NCBI RefSeq assembly: GCF_021568315.1
Contig: NZ_JAKGSI010000003.1
Location: 336,564 to 400,563 of the forward strand
DNA: 64,000 nucleotides
Source: Corynebacterium uropygiale
GTDB lineage: Bacteria > Actinomycetota > Actinomycetes > Mycobacteriales > Mycobacteriaceae
Reading direction: 5' to 3'
The notes under the pieces were generated by a model. The model ran no database searches and was not told where the DNA came from. It worked only from the letters and a program-made list of their open reading frames with translations. A program made the position numbers and the translations under genes. Of the stretch, positions 8,171 to 18,618 are shown in pieces; within the stretch, counting starts at the first letter, position 1; every line of letters begins with the position of its first letter.

Positions 8171-8887
8171 TTAGAGCGCGTTGGAGAGCTCCGTGGCGGC
8201 AGCGAGGAGCTGCGTGCCCCACTTCTCCCCGGGGTGTGGGCGAAGGCGGTCGGCCGGGCCGGAGATGGAAAGGACCGCGACGAAGAGGCCGTTGCCCTCG
8301 AAGACGGGGGCGGAGAGGCTGGCCAGGCCGATTTCGCGCTCGGAGACGGACTCGGACCAGCCGCGCGCCCGGACGTCTTCGAGGTCCTTTTCGGTGAAGA
8401 CGGCGTGGGGGAGGATGGTGTGCCGCAGTCCTGGGGAGGAATAGGCGAGGAAGATCTTCGCAGCGGAGCCCGCGGTGAGCGCCATACGGGCGCCGACGGG
8501 GACCGTATTGTGGAGGCCGACCGGCGGCTCCTGGGAGGCAATGCACGTCCGGGTGGTGCCCGTGAGTTGGTAGAGCTGCACGGACTCGTTGGTGGTGGCC
8601 ATGAGGGAGGCCATGATCGGGGTGGCGGCGTCGATGAGTTGATCCTTGCCGCCGATACTCAAACTCGAGAGCGCGGGGCCCACCGACCAGCGTCCGTCGG
8701 ACGTGCGGGCGAGGAGGCGGTGCGTTTCCAGCGCGGTGGCGAGGCGGTGCGCGGTGGCGCGGGGAAGTTCGGTGGCTTCGCAGAGTTCAGCGAGTGAGCG
8801 AGGTTGCGCAGCAACAGCAGTCATGATGGCGACGGCTCGGTCGAGCACTTTGATTCCGGAGCTGGCGGTTACGCTATACTGTCCCAT
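8171..8887 (-). CDS. ltbR: IclR-family regulator of leucine/tryptophan biosynthesis
   Basis: 238 residues. An N-terminal winged helix-turn-helix ([19 protein letters not shown], residues ~30-50) is followed by the IclR effector domain (~70-238, with [10 protein letters not shown] and [14 protein letters not shown]). Its position divergent from leuCD matches LtbR of C. glutamicum, which represses leuB, leuCD and trp genes. The start ATG is preceded on its own strand by TAATAT with a 6-nt gap, so the mRNA is probably leaderless. An LtbR-like operator (8906-8917) lies in the shared 84-bp intergenic region, allowing control of leuCD and of itself. The assignment rests on family plus synteny. Confidence 0.9.
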   Translation of the reverse strand: MGQYSVTASSGIKVLDRAVAIMTAVAAQPRSLAELCEATELPRATAHRLATALETHRLLARTSDGRWSVGPALSSLSIGGKDQLIDAATPIMASLMATTNESVQLYQLTGTTRTCIASQEPPVGLHNTVPVGARMALTAGSAAKIFLAYSSPGLRHTILPHAVFTEKDLEDVRARGWSESVSEREIGLASLSAPVFEGNGLFVAVLSISGPADRLRPHPGEKWGTQLLAAATELSNAL

Positions 8888-8905
8888 ACCACGATATTAA
8901 CATTC

Positions 8906-8917
8906 CATATATTGAGA
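8906..8917 (+). promoter_or_regulatory. candidate LtbR operator overlapping the leuC -10 box
   Basis: CATATATTGAGA differs at one position from the LtbR motif CA(T/C)ATAGTG(A/G)GA as I recall it for C. glutamicum. It overlaps TATATT (8908-8913), the best leuC -10 candidate, and lies in the -20 to -35 region of the leaderless ltbR promoter. Confidence 0.55.
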
Positions 8918-8971
8918 ATCCACCCTCCAGCCCGAGGGCGTGCACTCAGCGAGAAAGAGGTGACTCAACCC

Positions 8972-10432
8972 ATGGCCGGTGAGAAGAAACTGACCTTGGC
9001 CGAAAAAGTGTGGCGGGACCACGTCGTCGTTCATGGGGAGAACGGCGAACCCGATCTTATCTACATTGACTTGCAGTTGCTCCATGAGGTGACCTCCCCG
9101 CAGGCCTTCGACGGCCTCCGGCTGGCGGGGCGCCGCATGCGTCACCCGGAGCTGCACCTGGCTACCGAAGATCACAACGTGCCCACAGAGGGCATCGTGC
9201 GGGGGAACCTCCTGGAGATCGGTGACCCCACCTCCCGGACCCAGGTGGAGACGCTGCGCAAGAACTGCGAAGAGTTCGGCGTGCGCCTGCACCCGATGGG
9301 GGATGTGAAGCAGGGCATCGTGCACACCGTGGGGCCGCAGCTCGGGGCCACGCAGCCGGGGATGACCATCGTCTGCGGTGACTCGCACACCTCCACCCAC
9401 GGCGCCTTCGGGTCGATCGCGATGGGCATCGGCACCTCCGAGGTGGAGCACGTCATGGCGACGCAGACGCTCTCCCTCAAGCCCTTCAAGACCATGGCCA
9501 TCGAGGTGAGCGGCGAGCTGCCCGAGGGGGTGAGCGCCAAGGACCTCATCCTCGCGATCATCGCGAAGATCGGTACCGGCGGCGGCCAGGGGCACATCAT
9601 TGAGTACCGCGGCGAGGCGATCCGCAAGCTCAGCATGGAAGCGCGCATGACCATCTGCAACATGTCCATCGAGGCCGGCGCCCGCGCCGGCATGATCGCC
9701 CCCGACGACACGACCTTCGAGTACCTCAAAGGGCGCGAGTTCGCCCCGAAGGGCGAGGAGTGGGACAGGGCCGTGGAGTACTGGCGCACGCTCGCTACCG
9801 ATGAGGGCGCCGAGTTCGACACGGTGGTCCATATCGACGGATCCTCACTCAGCCCCTTCGTCACGTGGGGTACTAACCCCGGTCAAGGTCTGCCCCTGGA
9901 CTCCGAGGTTCCTGATCCCGAGTCCTTCACCAACGACAATGACAAGGCCGCCGCCGAGAAGGCCCTGCGCTACATGGATCTCACCCCGGGCACGCCCCTG
10001 CGGGAGATCGCTATTGACACCGTCTTCCTTGGCTCCTGCACGAACGCGCGGATCGAGGATCTTCGCGCCGCGGCTGCCGTCGTTAAGGGGCGCACGATCG
10101 CGAAGAACACGCGGATGATGGTCGTGCCCTCGTCGACGATGGTGAAGGAGCAGGCGGAGGAGGAGGGGCTCGACGCCATCTTCACCGCATTCGGCGCGGA
10201 GTGGCGCACCGCCGGCTGCTCGATGTGCCTGGGAATGAACCCCGACCAGCTGGCCCCCGGCGAGCGTTCGGCGTCGACGTCGAACCGCAACTTTGAGGGG
10301 CGCCAGGGGCCGGGCGGGCGCACCCACCTCGTCTCCCCGGCGGTGGCCGCGGCGACGGCAGTGGCCGGGCACCTCGCGAGCCCCGCCGACCTTGATCCCC
10401 AGCCCAGCGAAGCGGCCGCGGCGGTCAGCTAA
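8972..10432 (+). CDS. leuC: 3-isopropylmalate dehydratase, large subunit
   Basis: 486 residues of the aconitase superfamily. The cysteine ligands of the 4Fe-4S cluster are seen in [11 protein letters not shown] and in [26 protein letters not shown] is the substrate-site signature. With LeuD it isomerises 2-isopropylmalate to 3-isopropylmalate. ATG 8972 is chosen because AAAGAGG (8954-8960) precedes it and [14 protein letters not shown] is the usual start. leuD follows 24 bp downstream on the same transcript. Control by LtbR is likely from the upstream operator. Confidence 0.97.
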   Translation: MAGEKKLTLAEKVWRDHVVVHGENGEPDLIYIDLQLLHEVTSPQAFDGLRLAGRRMRHPELHLATEDHNVPTEGIVRGNLLEIGDPTSRTQVETLRKNCEEFGVRLHPMGDVKQGIVHTVGPQLGATQPGMTIVCGDSHTSTHGAFGSIAMGIGTSEVEHVMATQTLSLKPFKTMAIEVSGELPEGVSAKDLILAIIAKIGTGGGQGHIIEYRGEAIRKLSMEARMTICNMSIEAGARAGMIAPDDTTFEYLKGREFAPKGEEWDRAVEYWRTLATDEGAEFDTVVHIDGSSLSPFVTWGTNPGQGLPLDSEVPDPESFTNDNDKAAAEKALRYMDLTPGTPLREIAIDTVFLGSCTNARIEDLRAAAAVVKGRTIAKNTRMMVVPSSTMVKEQAEEEGLDAIFTAFGAEWRTAGCSMCLGMNPDQLAPGERSASTSNRNFEGRQGPGGRTHLVSPAVAAATAVAGHLASPADLDPQPSEAAAAVS

Positions 10433-10456
10433 GAGCGAATCGGAGGAGAAGGAATC

Positions 10457-11050
10457 ATGGAGAAGTTCACTATTCACACTGGTGTCGGCGTTCCGCTCAT
10501 GCGATCGAATGTCGATACGGACCAGATCATCCCGGCCGTCTACCTCAAGCGGGTGAGCCGCACCGGCTTCGATGATGGTCTCTTTTCGAACTGGCGGAAG
10601 AACGATCCGGACTTCGTGCTCAACCAGCCGTCCTACCGCAATGGCTCTGTGCTCGTGGCGGGGCCGGACTTCGGTACGGGCTCGTCCCGTGAGCACGCCG
10701 TGTGGGCGCTCATGGACTACGGCTTCCGGGTGGTCTTTTCCTCCCGCTTCGCCGACATCTTCCGAGGCAACGCCGGCAAAGCGGGGCTCCTCGCGGCGAT
10801 CATGGAGCAGTCCGACATCGAGCTGCTGTGGAAACAGCTGGAGCAAGAGCCCGGGCTGGAGATCACGGTGAACCTCGGCGAGCGGACGGCGCAGGCGGGG
10901 GAGAACATCTACCGCTTCGAGATCGACGATTACACCCAGTGGCGCCTCATGGAGGGGCTCGACGATATAGGGCTCACCCTGCGCCGCGAGAAGGACATCG
11001 AGGCCTATGAGGCCTCCCGCCCCTCCTTCAAGCCGGTCATCCAGCCCTAG
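10457..11050 (+). CDS. leuD: 3-isopropylmalate dehydratase, small subunit
   Basis: 197 residues, the swivelling small subunit that completes the LeuC active site. [11 protein letters not shown] near the N-terminus and [17 protein letters not shown] around residue 72 are the family's substrate-binding blocks. A strong GGAGGAGAAGG lies just ahead of ATG 10457, 24 bp after leuC. A terminator-like hairpin follows at 11075-11115, shared with the convergent mutT1 gene. Confidence 0.97.
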   Translation: MEKFTIHTGVGVPLMRSNVDTDQIIPAVYLKRVSRTGFDDGLFSNWRKNDPDFVLNQPSYRNGSVLVAGPDFGTGSSREHAVWALMDYGFRVVFSSRFADIFRGNAGKAGLLAAIMEQSDIELLWKQLEQEPGLEITVNLGERTAQAGENIYRFEIDDYTQWRLMEGLDDIGLTLRREKDIEAYEASRPSFKPVIQP

Positions 11051-11074
11051 ATCCATCCCGCCCTGCGCACACGA

Positions 11075-11115
11075 CACCCCGCCGCCACGATTCCCACAGG
11101 GCAGGCGGCGGGGTG
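11075..11115. terminator. bidirectional hairpin between leuD and mutT1
   Basis: 12-bp inverted repeat CACCCCGCCGCC (11075-11086) and GGCGGCGGGGTG (11104-11115) with a 17-nt loop, in the 87 bp between two convergent stop codons. There is no clear T-run on either strand. Confidence 0.55.
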
Positions 11116-11137
11116 AATCGAAGCCGAGGGTGCGCGG

Positions 11138-12142
11138 TTACTTCACTGGCAGGGGGCTCGGGAGGTAATCAGCCCCGGTGAGATCCCCGTGGTGGAAGCT
11201 CAAGACCCAGGTGGAACCCTTCTTCGCCTTGATGGAGCGCTCGGGGAGGGGGAGGCGGCCCTGGTTGGTCAGCCAGGCGATCATGTCGGGGATGATGAGC
11301 CCCTGGCTCACGACGACGGACGTGCCGCCGGCGTCGATGAGCTCAGTCATCGCCTGCTGGGCGTCGGTCATGGAGTGGAGCCAGGCCTGGTCGCCGTAGA
11401 TGGGGTCCACGGTCACGTCCTTGCCCAGGGCCATCGCCAGGGGATCGGCGGTGAGCTGGCAGCGCTGGGGCTCGGCGGAATAGAGCCGATGAGGACGGTA
11501 GAAGGCCAGCAGGGAGACGAGCGCCTGGGCTTGACGCTGCCCCTTCTTGTCGAGGGGGCGCAGGTTGTCATCCCCCGCCCAGTTGCGCCGCTGGAAGGCG
11601 TGGGCGTGGCGGACGTAGAGGATGCGGCTTGTCGCGGGGAGGGTGAAACGCTTCTCCGCCTTGTCGAGCACCCCCGCGTCGATGTCGTAGCTGAGCAGCT
11701 CCCGGGCTTGTGCGGGGGGCAGCCAGCGCAGCTCATCGACCTCATTGTTGGGGGTGAATTCCCCTCCGATCACCTTGGCCGTCCAGTAGTAGACCACCTT
11801 GGTGCGCTGGCCTACGGGATAGTGCACGCGGCCGAGGAGCTTCCCCAGGCGAATGTCGTACCCCGTCTCCTCACGAATTTCGCGCGCGGCGGTGGCGACG
11901 AGATTCTCACCGGCGTCAACCTTGCCCTTGGGGAGGGACCAGTCGTCGTAGTGGGGTCGGTGAATGACCGCGACCTCGACGCTCTCGGGATCATCAAGAT
12001 CGCCGCGCCAGAGCACGGCCCCGGCAGCGAGCGTCGTTCGAGAGAACTCCTTGCGCGGCCGCACGGGGATGCTTTGGTGCCTTCCGGTGACATCAAGGTC
12101 CCCTGCACGGTCCTTGTCATATTCGTGCGGGCGTTTCGACAT
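11138..12142 (-). CDS. mutT1: MutT1-type Nudix hydrolase fused to a histidine-phosphatase domain
   Basis: 334 residues. The N-terminal Nudix domain carries the box [20 protein letters not shown] (G-x5-E-x7-RE-x2-EE form). The C-terminal half is a phosphoglycerate-mutase-like domain with the catalytic RHAHA segment. This two-domain layout is that of mycobacterial MutT1, which sanitises 8-oxo-dGTP and also acts on diadenosine polyphosphates, and which also lies near leuCD. The start [11 protein letters not shown] at 12142 is preferred to longer frames that run into gpsA. A weak GACAAT box lies 7 nt before this start. gpsA is divergent, 94 bp away. Confidence 0.85.
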   Translation of the reverse strand: MSKRPHEYDKDRAGDLDVTGRHQSIPVRPRKEFSRTTLAAGAVLWRGDLDDPESVEVAVIHRPHYDDWSLPKGKVDAGENLVATAAREIREETGYDIRLGKLLGRVHYPVGQRTKVVYYWTAKVIGGEFTPNNEVDELRWLPPAQARELLSYDIDAGVLDKAEKRFTLPATSRILYVRHAHAFQRRNWAGDDNLRPLDKKGQRQAQALVSLLAFYRPHRLYSAEPQRCQLTADPLAMALGKDVTVDPIYGDQAWLHSMTDAQQAMTELIDAGGTSVVVSQGLIIPDMIAWLTNQGRLPLPERSIKAKKGSTWVLSFHHGDLTGADYLPSPLPVK

Positions 12143-12187
12143 ACCTGTTATTGTCTCGCACGCGCTGTGCAGGTGCGAATCTGGCCG

Positions 12188-12193
12188 TAAGAT
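12188..12193 (+). promoter_or_regulatory. candidate gpsA -10 box (TAAGAT)
   Basis: TAAGAT at 12188-12193 predicts transcription from about 12200, giving a ~37-nt leader with GGAGGAG ahead of the gpsA ATG. No convincing -35 is seen. Confidence 0.35.
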
Positions 12194-12236
12194 GCATGTC
12201 AGCGAGTTCTTGACGTCTGGGAATGGAGGAGTATCG

Positions 12237-13235
12237 ATGCACAACGTCGCCATCATGGGGGCCGGATCCTGGGGGACAACGCTGGCGAAAGTCTTCGCGG
12301 ATGCGGGCAACAGGGTGACTCTGTGGGCCCGGCGCCCCGAGCTGGCAGCCACCATCGAGGAGCAGCACGCGAACCCCGACTACCTCCCCGGCATCACCCT
12401 CCCCGAGCAGCTCAGGGGGACCTCCGACGCCGCCCAGGCCCTGCGGGGCGCGGACATCATCGTTCCGGCTGTCCCCTCCCAAACCATGCGGGAGAACCTC
12501 GCCCGGTGGCGGGAGGATATTCCCGACGACGCCACCCTGCTCAGCATCTCCAAGGGCGTGGAAAAAAGCACCTTCCTGCGCATGAGCGAGGTCATCGCCG
12601 ACGTGACGGGCGCCCCCGCCGAGAGGATCGCGGTGCTCTCGGGGCCGAACCTCGCCCGGGAGATCGCCGAGGAACAGCCCGCGGCCACGGTGATCGCCTG
12701 CGTCGATGAGGATCGCGCCCGGACCGTCCAGAGCGCCTGCGCCACACCCTATGTCCGCCCCTACACGAACACGGACGTCGTCGGTTGCGAGATCGGCGGG
12801 GCTTGCAAGAATGTCATCGCGCTGGCCTGCGGTGTGGCCTCGGGGCGGGGTTTGGGGAACAACACCTCGGCCACGCTCATCACCCGAGGCTTGGCGGAGA
12901 TCACCCGTCTCGGGGTGGCGCTGGGCGCCGAGCCGCGCACCTTTGCGGGCTTGGCGGGGCTCGGTGACCTCGTGGCGACGTGTTCCTCGACGCTTTCTCG
13001 CAACCGGACCTTTGGCGCTCGCCTGGGGCAGGGCGCCACGGTGGAGGAGGCCGCCGAGGCCACGCACGGGCAGGTGGCGGAGGGCGTAGTGTCCTCGGCC
13101 TCGATCTATGAGCTGGCCCAGCATCATGGCGTCGATATGCCGATTACCCAGGCGGTTTTCGCGGTCTGTCATCACGGCATGGACGTCGGTGACATGGTGC
13201 GGGCGCTCATGGGGCGGTCAAAGAAGGCGGAATAA
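12237..13235 (+). CDS. gpsA: glycerol-3-phosphate dehydrogenase [NAD(P)+]
   Basis: 332 residues. The Rossmann start [21 protein letters not shown] binds NAD(P); [15 protein letters not shown] and the catalytic [13 protein letters not shown] segment (conserved lysine) are in place. It makes sn-glycerol-3-phosphate for phospholipid synthesis. ATG 12237 has GGAGGAG seven bases upstream; the upstream frame extension overlaps mutT1 and is not used. ddl follows 24 bp downstream but has its own leaderless-type promoter. Confidence 0.96.
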   Translation: MHNVAIMGAGSWGTTLAKVFADAGNRVTLWARRPELAATIEEQHANPDYLPGITLPEQLRGTSDAAQALRGADIIVPAVPSQTMRENLARWREDIPDDATLLSISKGVEKSTFLRMSEVIADVTGAPAERIAVLSGPNLAREIAEEQPAATVIACVDEDRARTVQSACATPYVRPYTNTDVVGCEIGGACKNVIALACGVASGRGLGNNTSATLITRGLAEITRLGVALGAEPRTFAGLAGLGDLVATCSSTLSRNRTFGARLGQGATVEEAAEATHGQVAEGVVSSASIYELAQHHGVDMPITQAVFAVCHHGMDVGDMVRALMGRSKKAE

Positions 13236-13245
13236 TCCGCACCTG

Positions 13246-13251
13246 TACACT
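13246..13251 (+). promoter_or_regulatory. leaderless-type -10 box of ddl (TACACT)
   Basis: TACACT ends 8 nt before ATG 13260; no Shine-Dalgarno is present between them. Confidence 0.55.
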
Positions 13252-13259
13252 TTCTAGCC

Positions 13260-14378
13260 ATGAGTAGCAGCACCACGCGTACGAGGGTTGCCGTGATCTA
13301 CGGCGGCCGCAGTTCCGAGCACAACGTCTCGTGTGTGTCCGCCGGCGCGATCATGGCCCACCTCGATGCCGAGGCCTTCGAGGTCATCCCCGTGGGCATC
13401 ACCGCCGCAGGCCGGTGGGTGACGGGGGAGAAAGACCCGGAGAAGCTCCGGACGGTGGATCGGGTGCTGCCGAGCGTGGATGATTCTGCCCCGGAGATCT
13501 ATCTCTCCGTGAACCCTGAGCGCCGCGGGGAGCTGCGTTTCGTCGAGGACGGCTCGCTCTACGCGCAGGTGGACGTCGCGTTCCCCGTGCTGCACGGGCC
13601 CTTCGGGGAGGACGGGACCATCCAGGGCTTCTTCGAGCTCTCCGGGCTGCCCTACGTGGGTCCGGGTGTTTTGGCCTCCGCCTGCGGGATGGACAAGGAG
13701 TACACAAAGAAGATCATGCGTGAGGCGGGCATCCCGGTGACCCGCGACATCGTCGTGTGCGGGCGCACGGAGCTCACCGCGGAGGAGCGCGAGTATCTTG
13801 GCCTCCCGGTGTTCGTGAAGCCGGCCCGCGGGGGTTCGTCCATTGGGGTGTCCAAGGTGGAGGCCTGGGATGAGCTCAGCGAGGCCATCACTCAAGCCGC
13901 TCTGCAGGACCCGAAGGTCCTCGTGGAGGCCGAACTCATCGGGGACGAGGTGGAAGTGGGGGTGCTGGAGTTCCCCGATGGCCGCATCCTCAGCAGCGTG
14001 CCCGCCAAGCTCAATGGCACAAACTCCTCCGAGGAGGGCTTCTACGGATTTGAGACGAAGTACCTCGACGACGTCGTCTCCGCATCCATCCCCGCCCCCT
14101 ATGACGAGGAGACGACAACCCGCCTTCGCCAGCTCGCTGAGACCGCCTTCACCGCGATGAACGCGCGGGGGCTCGCCCGGGTGGACTTCTTCCTCACCGC
14201 TGAGGGCCCCATCCTCAACGAGGTGAACACCATGCCGGGCTTCACGCCCATCTCCATGTATCCGCAGGTCTTCGGCGCGACGGGCATTGACTACGCGGAG
14301 CTTCTCAGCATCCTCATCCGCCAGGCCGCAGAGCCGAAGAATGAGGAGCACGTGGAGGACACCACGCTGCGAGGCTAA
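13260..14378 (+). CDS. ddl: D-alanine--D-alanine ligase
   Basis: 372 residues of the ATP-grasp family. Visible are VIYGGRSSEHNVSC at the N-terminus, VLHGPFGEDGTIQGFFE, the ATP-binding lysine region VFVKPARGGSSIGVSKV and the C-terminal ILNEVNTMPGFTP that holds the metal ligands. It makes the D-Ala-D-Ala dipeptide of peptidoglycan. The ATG at 13260 directly follows the TACACT-N8 promoter. It converges on the DUF3515 gene with 12 bp between stops. Confidence 0.97.
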   Translation: MSSSTTRTRVAVIYGGRSSEHNVSCVSAGAIMAHLDAEAFEVIPVGITAAGRWVTGEKDPEKLRTVDRVLPSVDDSAPEIYLSVNPERRGELRFVEDGSLYAQVDVAFPVLHGPFGEDGTIQGFFELSGLPYVGPGVLASACGMDKEYTKKIMREAGIPVTRDIVVCGRTELTAEEREYLGLPVFVKPARGGSSIGVSKVEAWDELSEAITQAALQDPKVLVEAELIGDEVEVGVLEFPDGRILSSVPAKLNGTNSSEEGFYGFETKYLDDVVSASIPAPYDEETTTRLRQLAETAFTAMNARGLARVDFFLTAEGPILNEVNTMPGFTPISMYPQVFGATGIDYAELLSILIRQAAEPKNEEHVEDTTLRG

Positions 14379-14390
14379 GCGGGCGAGTGT

Positions 14391-15359
14391 TTAGTCGCTC
14401 GTCTTCTTCGTGTGCTGGGAGATCGCCGCGCCGAGGTCGACGGAGACGCTCGCCGCCGCCTCCTGCGGCATGCTCACAGCCACCGTGGCGTCGCGCCCCA
14501 GGGCATACCATGTGGAGGCCGTGCTTCCGGGGGCGAGCTCGGTGTCCTCGAACCAGGGGATGTCATTGACCTGGTGCAGCTCCACGCCCGGCTGGTAGCT
14601 CGCGGGGAGCTCGGTCCCGCAGCGCAGGACGACAGGTTCCAGGCCGGGGGCGGTCCACACGGCGTCGCTCTCGGGGTGAAGACCGGTGTCTGTGTGCCCC
14701 GATTCCTTGAGCTCCTCCCGGGTGTAGACGCCGTCCGTGCCGAGCGTCTCCGGCAGGTGGGCGAGCAGCGCGCGGCAGGAGGCCGCGGAGCCCGCGGCGC
14801 GGGGAAGGGAGGCGAGGGGAGCAGGCTGGGGCGAGCGCGTCGTCGTGGGCATGTCCGCCAGGAGGCTCGTGATCTCCTCGGGGGGAGTATCGGCCCCACC
14901 TTGGTCATAGGTGAGCGCGACGACGACAGCCCGGTTGAGCGCATAGAAGGTCTTCATCTGGGAGCCGGGGGTGGCATCGCCCACGAGGAGCCAGTCGGTT
15001 CCGTCGATCTCCTGGAGGTCGGAGAGGGCCGTGAACTGGGCGGGCGGGGTCACCCCGCAGCGCAGGCTGATGGCGCGTTGCCCGAACTCTCCCCATGCTG
15101 CGGCCCCCTCGGGGGCCGGGTCGACGAGCTCGGCGCGGCGGTGGCCGTCGAGCGTCGAGGGGAGGGAATCGAGGAGCTGCGTGCACTCCGGGGTTTGGGC
15201 GTCGGGGGCGGGGAGAGCGGACATCCCGATGGGTTGTTGGCTTGCGTGCTGAAACACCATGCGTCCGCTGATGAGCACGCCGATGACGAAAAGAATCGCC
15301 AAGCTCAGAGAAATGAGCGTGAGCGTGCGGTTAAATGGTGAGGACGACTCAGCATGCAT
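14391..15359 (-). CDS. DUF3515-type membrane-anchored protein
   Basis: 322 residues. One transmembrane segment (about residues 12-33, LTLISLSLAILFVIGVLI) near the N-terminus would place the rest outside the cell. The exported part appears to contain two copies of a similar unit: each has a cysteine after a short spacer, an ISLRCG or VVLRCG segment and a tryptophan/aspartate turn (GTDWLLVGD and DIPWFEDTE). DUF3515 proteins sit between ddl and thiL in many actinobacteria; the function is unknown. The start at 15359 is chosen because TACACT (15372-15367) ends 7 nt upstream; a longer frame would run into thiL. Confidence 0.8.
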   Translation of the reverse strand: MHAESSSPFNRTLTLISLSLAILFVIGVLISGRMVFQHASQQPIGMSALPAPDAQTPECTQLLDSLPSTLDGHRRAELVDPAPEGAAAWGEFGQRAISLRCGVTPPAQFTALSDLQEIDGTDWLLVGDATPGSQMKTFYALNRAVVVALTYDQGGADTPPEEITSLLADMPTTTRSPQPAPLASLPRAAGSAASCRALLAHLPETLGTDGVYTREELKESGHTDTGLHPESDAVWTAPGLEPVVLRCGTELPASYQPGVELHQVNDIPWFEDTELAPGSTASTWYALGRDATVAVSMPQEAAASVSVDLGAAISQHTKKTSD

Positions 15360-15366
15360 GATTGTC

Positions 15367-15372
15367 AGTGTA
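15367..15372 (-). promoter_or_regulatory. leaderless-type -10 box of the DUF3515 gene (TACACT)
   Basis: On the minus strand TACACT is followed by GACAATC (7 nt) and ATG. The divergent thiL start lies 45 bp away. Confidence 0.55.
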
Positions 15373-15404
15373 TCCACCGTGACCATCACGCCCGAGGAGG
15401 CCTC

Positions 15405-16352
15405 ATGACAGAACTGACGATTGGCGATATCGGTGAGCATCGCGCGATCGAGGAGATCCAGAAGGTCTCGCCCTCACGGCACAATGGCGATGACGCGGCG
15501 GTGCTCGGCCACGCCTCGCCGAACTCGAGGGTGGTGGTCACGACGGACATGCTCGTCGAGGGACGCCACTTCCGGATGGATTGGTCCACCCCGGAGCAGA
15601 TCGGGCACAAGGCGATCGTCCAGAACTTCGCGGACATCCAGGCCATGGGGGCGCGCCCGACGGCAGCGCTTCTCGCCCTCTCCGCCCCGCCGAGTACCCC
15701 CGTCTCGGTGCTCCGCGGAATCGCGCGGGGGATTGCCTTGCGCGTGGCGGATTTCTCGGCGGAGCTCGTGGGCGGGGACCTCACCTCCGGCGATCACCTT
15801 GTGCTCTCGGTGACGGCGCTGGGCTCCCTGGGCGGCAACCTCCCGGAGCTCACCATCGACCGCGCCCGGCCGGGGCAGAAGGTCGTCGCGAGCGGGGAGA
15901 TCGGGCACAGCGCGGCCGGGTTGGCGCTGCTCGAGCGCTATGGCACGGACTTCCCCCGGGAGTTCGCTCCGCTCGTCGCGGCGCATCGCACGCCCAGCCT
16001 CGTGCCTGGGCGGGGGATGGTGGCCCGCTCCACCGGGGCCACGGCCATGACCGACAACTCCGACGGGCTCACCGCGGACCTCGGCCTCATGGCGCAGCGC
16101 TCCCACGTGCGCATTGACCTCGACCCCGAGGCCATCCGCCCCTCCGCGCTCATGGAGGAGGCCGCGGCGCTCCTCGACGCCGACCCCTGGGAGTGGGTGC
16201 TCTGCGGCGGGGAGGACCACACCCTCATCGCCACCACGGCCACCGACGTGCCCAGCGGCTTCCGCACCATCGGCTCCGTCCATAAGGGGCCGGAGGACAT
16301 CACCATCGGGGGGCAGAGCCCCGCCCATCGCGGAGGCTGGGTAAGTTTTTAA
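15405..16352 (+). CDS. thiL: thiamine-monophosphate kinase
   Basis: 315 residues of the AIR-synthase-like family: NGDDAAVLG (metal/ATP-binding aspartates), [11 protein letters not shown] and [12 protein letters not shown]. It phosphorylates thiamine monophosphate to the coenzyme thiamine pyrophosphate. ATG 15405 follows GAGGAGG (15394-15400) with 4 nt between; the longer in-frame start would overlap the DUF3515 promoter. It heads the run thiL-ung-(fakA-like)-recG. Confidence 0.94.
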   Translation: MTELTIGDIGEHRAIEEIQKVSPSRHNGDDAAVLGHASPNSRVVVTTDMLVEGRHFRMDWSTPEQIGHKAIVQNFADIQAMGARPTAALLALSAPPSTPVSVLRGIARGIALRVADFSAELVGGDLTSGDHLVLSVTALGSLGGNLPELTIDRARPGQKVVASGEIGHSAAGLALLERYGTDFPREFAPLVAAHRTPSLVPGRGMVARSTGATAMTDNSDGLTADLGLMAQRSHVRIDLDPEAIRPSALMEEAAALLDADPWEWVLCGGEDHTLIATTATDVPSGFRTIGSVHKGPEDITIGGQSPAHRGGWVSF

Positions 16353-16357
16353 GTGTC

Positions 16358-17023
16358 ATGACTCAAGAATTGCCTGTTCACCCCAGTTGGCGTCCGGTGC
16401 TCGCCCCGGTGGAGGAGACGATCCACCGCCTCGGTGACTTCCTCCGCGAGGAACAGCGCGCCGGGCGTGGCTTCCTTCCGGCTGGCCACGACGTGCTCAA
16501 AGCCTTCGAATACCCCTTTGATGAGGTGAAAGTGCTCATCGTTGGCCAGGATCCCTACCCGACGCCGGGCCACGCCATGGGGCTCAGCTTTTCCACGCAG
16601 CCGGGGGTGCGGCCGCTGCCGAAGAGCCTCGTGAACATCTTCCGCGAGCTCTCTGATGACCTCGGGATCCCCGAGCCCCAGGATGGTGACCTCACGCCGT
16701 GGTCTCGTCAGGGGGTGGCACTCTTTAACCGGGTGCTCAGCGTCCAGCCGCGGAAAGCTGGTAGCCATCGCAACCGCGGCTGGGAGGGCGTCACCGAGTG
16801 CGCCATCCGTGCCCTCGCGGAGCGGGACGCCCCGCTCGTGGCCATCCTCTGGGGGCGCGACGCCCAGTCCACCCAAGCCTTCCTCGGCAATACACCGTGC
16901 GTGTGCTCGCCCCACCCCTCACCCCTCTCCGCCCACCGGGGATTCTTCGGCTCGCGCCCCTTTAGCCGGGCCAATGCCATCCTCCGGGATCAGGGCGCTC
17001 AACCCGTGGACTGGCGCCTATGA
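16358..17023 (+). CDS. ung: uracil-DNA glycosylase
   Basis: 221 residues, family 1 [21 protein letters not shown] holds the catalytic aspartate, and [11 protein letters not shown] the DNA-intercalation loop. Removes uracil arising from cytosine deamination, a relevant lesion at high GC. It begins 5 bp after thiL and ends in a 4-bp ATGA overlap with the next gene, so it is translationally coupled. Confidence 0.97.
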   Translation: MTQELPVHPSWRPVLAPVEETIHRLGDFLREEQRAGRGFLPAGHDVLKAFEYPFDEVKVLIVGQDPYPTPGHAMGLSFSTQPGVRPLPKSLVNIFRELSDDLGIPEPQDGDLTPWSRQGVALFNRVLSVQPRKAGSHRNRGWEGVTECAIRALAERDAPLVAILWGRDAQSTQAFLGNTPCVCSPHPSPLSAHRGFFGSRPFSRANAILRDQGAQPVDWRL

Positions 17024-18615
17024 CAGCGTCGGCCTCATCCTCTCTCAACGCCCTCAACGCGGCGGTCCTCCATCAGTGGATGGCGCGTGCCCGTGATGAG
17101 CTCAACGCCCGGCGCGCGGAGATCAACTCCCTCAACGTTTTTCCCGTGCCGGATTCAGATACCGGCTCGAATATGGCCCACACCATCGACTCCGCGGTGG
17201 CCGCTCTGCCGGAGGAGCCGGAGGACCTTGCGGCCTCAGCGCGCGCCCTCGCCCAGGGGGCGGTGCGCGGAGCGCGGGGCAATTCTGGCCTCGTCCTCTC
17301 CCAGATCCTGAGGGCCGTCGCCCACACGGCGAGCCAGGGGCCGGTCGACGCGCAGACGGTCACAGAGTGCCTCGCCACGGCGGTGAAGCTCGTGGATAGC
17401 GCCATCGCCGAGCCCGTCGAGGGGACGGTCATTACGGTGTTGCGGGCGGCCGCTATCGCGGCGAGGGAATCGACGGAGGACAAGCACGGCCTGCTCACCA
17501 CCCTCCGGCGCGTCGTCGCGGCGGCCCGCCAGGCCCTCGCCGCGACACCGAGCCAGCTCCCCGCTCTCCGCCACGCGGGCGTCGTCGACGCCGGGGGATC
17601 GGGGCTTCTCATCCTGCTCGAAACCCTCCTTGACGAAGTCAGCGGAGCAGCCTCCGCCGGGGCGGCGCCCAGTATCCCGTCGGCCCCCGAGCCCCCGGCG
17701 GCCGAGGCCGTGGGCCCCTCCGCGGAGATCGAGGTCATGCTGAGCATCGAGCACGCGAACCTCGAGGCGCTGGAAGCGGAGCTGCGGCCGATGGGGAACT
17801 CGCTCATCATCGGGAAGTCGAGCATCCACGGCGAGGACGCCCCCGCCACCATCCACATCCATAGCACCCGCGCGGGGGAGGTCATCGAGTGCTGCTACCG
17901 CCACGGCGCGGTGAGCAACCTCCGCCTGGAGGTCCTTCCCGCCGCGCACGTCCACGCACCGGGAAGGCTCATCGTCGCGCTCGCGCAGCCCGGGACGATC
18001 GGCGACCTCTACACCTCGGCGGGGGTGAGCGTCATCGAGCCCTCGGAGACCGTGGTGAGCGACATCATCGCGACCGTCCGTCGCGCCGGGGCCGCCGAAG
18101 TGATTCTGCTCCCCAACGGGCTGCTCAGCCGCCGTGAGCTCATCTCGGTGGAAAAGGCTGGTCACGCCTTCTCCCAAGCCATCACGCTCATTCCCACGCG
18201 GCACCTCGCCGATGGCATCGCGGCCCTTGCTGTGCATGATGCTGATGCCCCGCTCGGTGTCGCCACCTTCAACATGACGGAGGCCGCCAACGCGATGCGG
18301 ACGGCCGTCGTCGAGACCGCAACGCAGGCGACGTTCACCACCGAAGGATCTGTGGCGGCGGGGGAGTACATCGCCCACTGGGGGCCGGAAACGGTGGCCA
18401 CGGGGGAGGACCTCGTGGAGGTCATCGCTCGCGCGGTGCTCACGCTCTCGGAGGGCGGGCGCTGCGAGCAGCTCACCATCCTCCTCGACGCCGACCTCGC
18501 CGACGTCTGCACCGAGGACGCCCTCCGCGCGCGCCACGCTCTCCCCGAGGACGTGGAGATCATGGTCTACCCCGCCCGGGGGCTCGCCTGCACGGCAGAA
18601 GTGGGGGTGGAATAG
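17020..18615 (+). CDS. DAK2/DegV-type kinase subunit (FakA-like)
   Basis: 531 residues. The N-terminal DhaL-like kinase domain (1-200) carries [14 protein letters not shown], whose aspartates bind Mg-ATP, and [14 protein letters not shown]. The C-terminal part (about 240-531) matches the FakA/YloV family. FakA phosphorylates fatty acids bound to a DegV-type FakB; no FakB is encoded nearby. The canonical GDTGTNM reads SDTGSNM here, retaining the metal ligands. Start ATG 17020 overlaps the ung stop, and recG follows 3 bp after its own stop. The same gene pair precedes recG in mycobacteria. The substrate is inferred. Confidence 0.82.
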   Translation: MTASASSSLNALNAAVLHQWMARARDELNARRAEINSLNVFPVPDSDTGSNMAHTIDSAVAALPEEPEDLAASARALAQGAVRGARGNSGLVLSQILRAVAHTASQGPVDAQTVTECLATAVKLVDSAIAEPVEGTVITVLRAAAIAARESTEDKHGLLTTLRRVVAAARQALAATPSQLPALRHAGVVDAGGSGLLILLETLLDEVSGAASAGAAPSIPSAPEPPAAEAVGPSAEIEVMLSIEHANLEALEAELRPMGNSLIIGKSSIHGEDAPATIHIHSTRAGEVIECCYRHGAVSNLRLEVLPAAHVHAPGRLIVALAQPGTIGDLYTSAGVSVIEPSETVVSDIIATVRRAGAAEVILLPNGLLSRRELISVEKAGHAFSQAITLIPTRHLADGIAALAVHDADAPLGVATFNMTEAANAMRTAVVETATQATFTTEGSVAAGEYIAHWGPETVATGEDLVEVIARAVLTLSEGGRCEQLTILLDADLADVCTEDALRARHALPEDVEIMVYPARGLACTAEVGVE

Positions 18616-18618
18616 CTC

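Noticed and set aside
7969..8541. 190-codon minus-strand frame overlapping ltbR
   Set aside because: It reads most of ltbR in another frame; only ~60 codons lie outside, with no recognisable motif.
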